This document shows positions 60,086-64,000 of a stretch of DNA of 64,000 nucleotides, piece by piece. The first letter of the stretch is position 1; each line of letters opens with the position of its first letter. Made by a program: the position numbers and the translations under genes. Location of the stretch: positions 17,231,531 through 17,295,530 of the forward strand of contig NC_063443.1 in assembly GCF_020379485.1 (NCBI RefSeq), in the 5' to 3' direction. A model generated the notes under the pieces. That model was given only the letters and a program-made list of their open reading frames with translations, searched no databases and was not told the origin of the DNA. The DNA is from Brassica napus. Its lineage: Eukaryota > Streptophyta > Magnoliopsida > Brassicales > Brassicaceae.

Positions 60086-62045
60086 ATTGATCTCTGAAAC
60101 TGGAAAAAAATATCAGAAAATTAAATAGTGATTACAGTCAGACACACACCAGACACCACTAGAGTCACGGAGAGGATAGAGATTGGAATTTTGTGGGTTG
60201 ACCACCTTCTTTTAAAGTACGCTGGATATATATATATATACTGACTTTATATTGAAAAAACCATTTATTAGCACTCAGGCGGCATATGACGTAGATGAAC
60301 AAACCATTTGGGCTATGATTTTTCTGTTTTTTCTCGAGCGGATTCGGACCACCCCACAAATAAACAAATACCTGCTAAGGCACAAAACGCTTAATTGTAT
60401 TTAGAATAAGTTTCTTACTATATGTTTTTGAGCTTACAAACATAATTCCATATGTTTATTCATTTTTCTTTGTTTATATTTTTGTAATACTATTTCATAT
60501 TGTATGAAATATCCAGAGCCGTGCTTATAGCATTAGCAAACGGCATTAGCCTCTGGCCTCGCTTAATTTGTCAAAATTTGGGACCCAACATCTGTAAAAT
60601 TTATCTTTGTTTAATAACTTAAAAAAAATTGTTTCTTGTTTAGTCTCAACGAAACACCAACAAGAGATATATACCTTTTCTTATTTATTTATTTAAGTTT
60701 AAAAATTCTAGTTGTTTTTGTTTTTTTTTTCCAAATTCTTTACACAAGAACGTCATACATTTTCATTTTATAATTAGTTTGTCATATTTAGTGGTATGAA
60801 TGTTAATGGTTAACATGTTATATTTGATATATATGCAAAACATATTTTTGTTAAATCTTTTTTCATATGAATATTGGTTTTCTGATTTTGTGAGAAAATT
60901 TAAAAGTAATTTCATAATTGATATGAATATGATTTATAGTATAAAAACTAAAAAATAGAATCATCTAAACATTATCATTTTTATTTTATAAATACACTTT
61001 ATTATTTATATCATTTGAAAATTGTGTTATACTCCTTCTGTTTCAGAAAGATGTATGTTTTAGTACCGATAGAGATGGCAATTGGGTCTTTCCGTTCCGT
61101 CCCGTCCCACCCCGCCGCGGTCTTCAGTTCAAACGGGTCTCAGCGGAACAGGCCCGCGCGGAATGCGGTCTTGTCGAGGGCTGACCAATCTCGCCCCGCA
61201 TAGTACATGGGCTTTGCGGGTCGGTCCACGGGACGTCGGTTCATTATACCTGCATAAACGAAACAACATGATCAGACATAACTCACTTGCGTCTGGACAC
61301 AGAAACAAACATCAAAATATATATAAACTCTTGCTTGGTTATCAAAACTAATTTTTTTCATTAGCTCTAAACATCAAAAAATATGCTCTTTGTTGACTTC
61401 AGTTCGATATTTCCACTGACTTTTGTGTCTCCACACATTCATAAGTTTTTTAGTTAATAAAGACAACGAAGTGTCAGTGATATTCAAGGAAACCTATCCA
61501 TCTTGCTTACGAAGTCACTATTTTCTAAAACACCAAAACTTGCATTTATTGATACCAGAGCATTACAAAGTTTGGGAACCTAAGATTATGATTAATGGAG
61601 GTTATGAGAATATAAGAAACCGTTTCTTAACTTTTAACTAACAAAGATAATAATCAGTTCTTAGTATTTTTATTTAAAAGTTAAGAGACGATTTTTTATA
61701 TTCCGTTAAGAATTTCATCTCAAGAACCCCGATTAATCATGCTCTAAGTGGTGAGTAACCCGGAGACTAGAGCCGACAAGAACTACACAATTTCTATTTG
61801 AACCAAGAGACAGCAGAATCAAATGATTCTCTGATGCCAACTACATAATATAGAAATAAATACAAGAGCTTGAAAATAAACAATGTCCACAATATCAAAA
61901 TGAATTTATTTTATTATTACAGCCCATTAAGCCCAAATATCGCGAAAAGTAACTAATGGGCTTACGTTTGTTATCTCAGTCTAGAGTTATCTCTCCTTGT
62001 ATGAGAGAAACAGACCCACCCGGGAATCTCTGACCCGACCGGAGA
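60086..62045. other. Intergenic region between PME copy B and HAM
   Basis: 60086-60230 is the duplicated PME upstream flank. CAGAGCCGTGCTTATAG near 60514 resembles a hAT-type terminus but has no partner. 61030-61250 holds a TACTCCTTCTGTTTCAGAAA repeat end and a GC-rich remnant (CCCGTCCC, GGGCTTTGCGGGTCGG). 61581-61747 is a MITE. 61918-61970 has GGGCTT/GCCCAT site II-like words and TATCGCGAAAAG, likely part of the HAM promoter. Confidence 0.45.
61581..61747. mobile_element. MITE, GAGCATGATTAAT family, copy 2
   Basis: The left arm (TAAGATTATGATTAATGGAG) and the reverse complement of the right arm (TTAGAGCATGATTAATCGGG) are diverged inverted repeats. The interior ATATAAGAAACCGTTTCTTA and TTTTAACTAA match the element at 35692-35827. 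Confidence 0.55.

Positions 62046-64000
<1,955 letters not shown>

Overview
This is a nuclear window from a plant of the mustard family, probably Brassica or a close relative. The genes have many short introns with GT..AG borders, and the intergenic DNA is AT-rich and full of Brassicaceae-type transposons. From memory of the Arabidopsis map, the conserved genes follow one arm of chromosome 5 in order, from about At5g09930 (ABCF2) to At5g09740 (HAM2). Several Arabidopsis genes of that interval, such as CESA5, THO1 and the fibrillin next to BOLA2, are absent. That pattern fits a fractionated copy of a triplicated Brassica genome. Locus identities come from recalled protein similarity and gene order, not from a search.

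Layout: 1-850 nested MITEs. 852-3786 plastid ABCF2 (+). 4327-5340 NRPB4 (-) and 5949-8197 RPN5 (+), divergently arranged. 8542-15014 two Helitrons abutting head to tail; the first carries pieces of an AAA-ATPase gene and of an RDR3/4/5-type RNA-dependent RNA polymerase gene, the second is mostly tandem repeats. 15369-18435 an RBM39/CC1-like splicing factor (+). 19347-19631 a small unknown gene (-). 20352-22019 a MITE and a small hAT-type element. 22766-24247 MED26C-like Mediator subunit (+). 24712-26845 two related poly(A) retroposons. 27345-30078 MNU2 (-), head to head with BOLA2 (30304-31126, +). 32212-33613 ACT7-type actin (-) with a leader intron. 36406-39470 a complete hAT transposon with an 8-bp target duplication and a transposase gene broken by one frameshift. 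41538-41849 an IDA-like peptide precursor (-). 43417-44911 a PIF/Harbinger-type element carrying a multi-exon host gene fragment. 45487-47118 ATXR5 (+). 48230-50050 a Copia gag scrap and a frameshifted F-box gene. 51281-60001 a tandem pair of pectin methylesterases (-), the left copy broken by a SINE-like insertion and a 5'-truncated LINE lying between them. 62046-64000 the 5' part of a MYST histone acetyltransferase (HAM, +), cut by the window edge.

The host genes are housekeeping and chromatin functions (transcription, splicing, proteasome, cytoskeleton, histone modification) and do not form a pathway or operon. I found no new defence or biosynthetic system. The most unusual content is transposon biology: abutting Helitrons with captured gene pieces, a gene-carrying TIR element, several insertions with readable target duplications, and a 100-bp copy of an ATXR5 exon 3.5 kb from its source. 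All exon borders were placed by eye from GT..AG signals, reading-frame continuity and remembered homologues.
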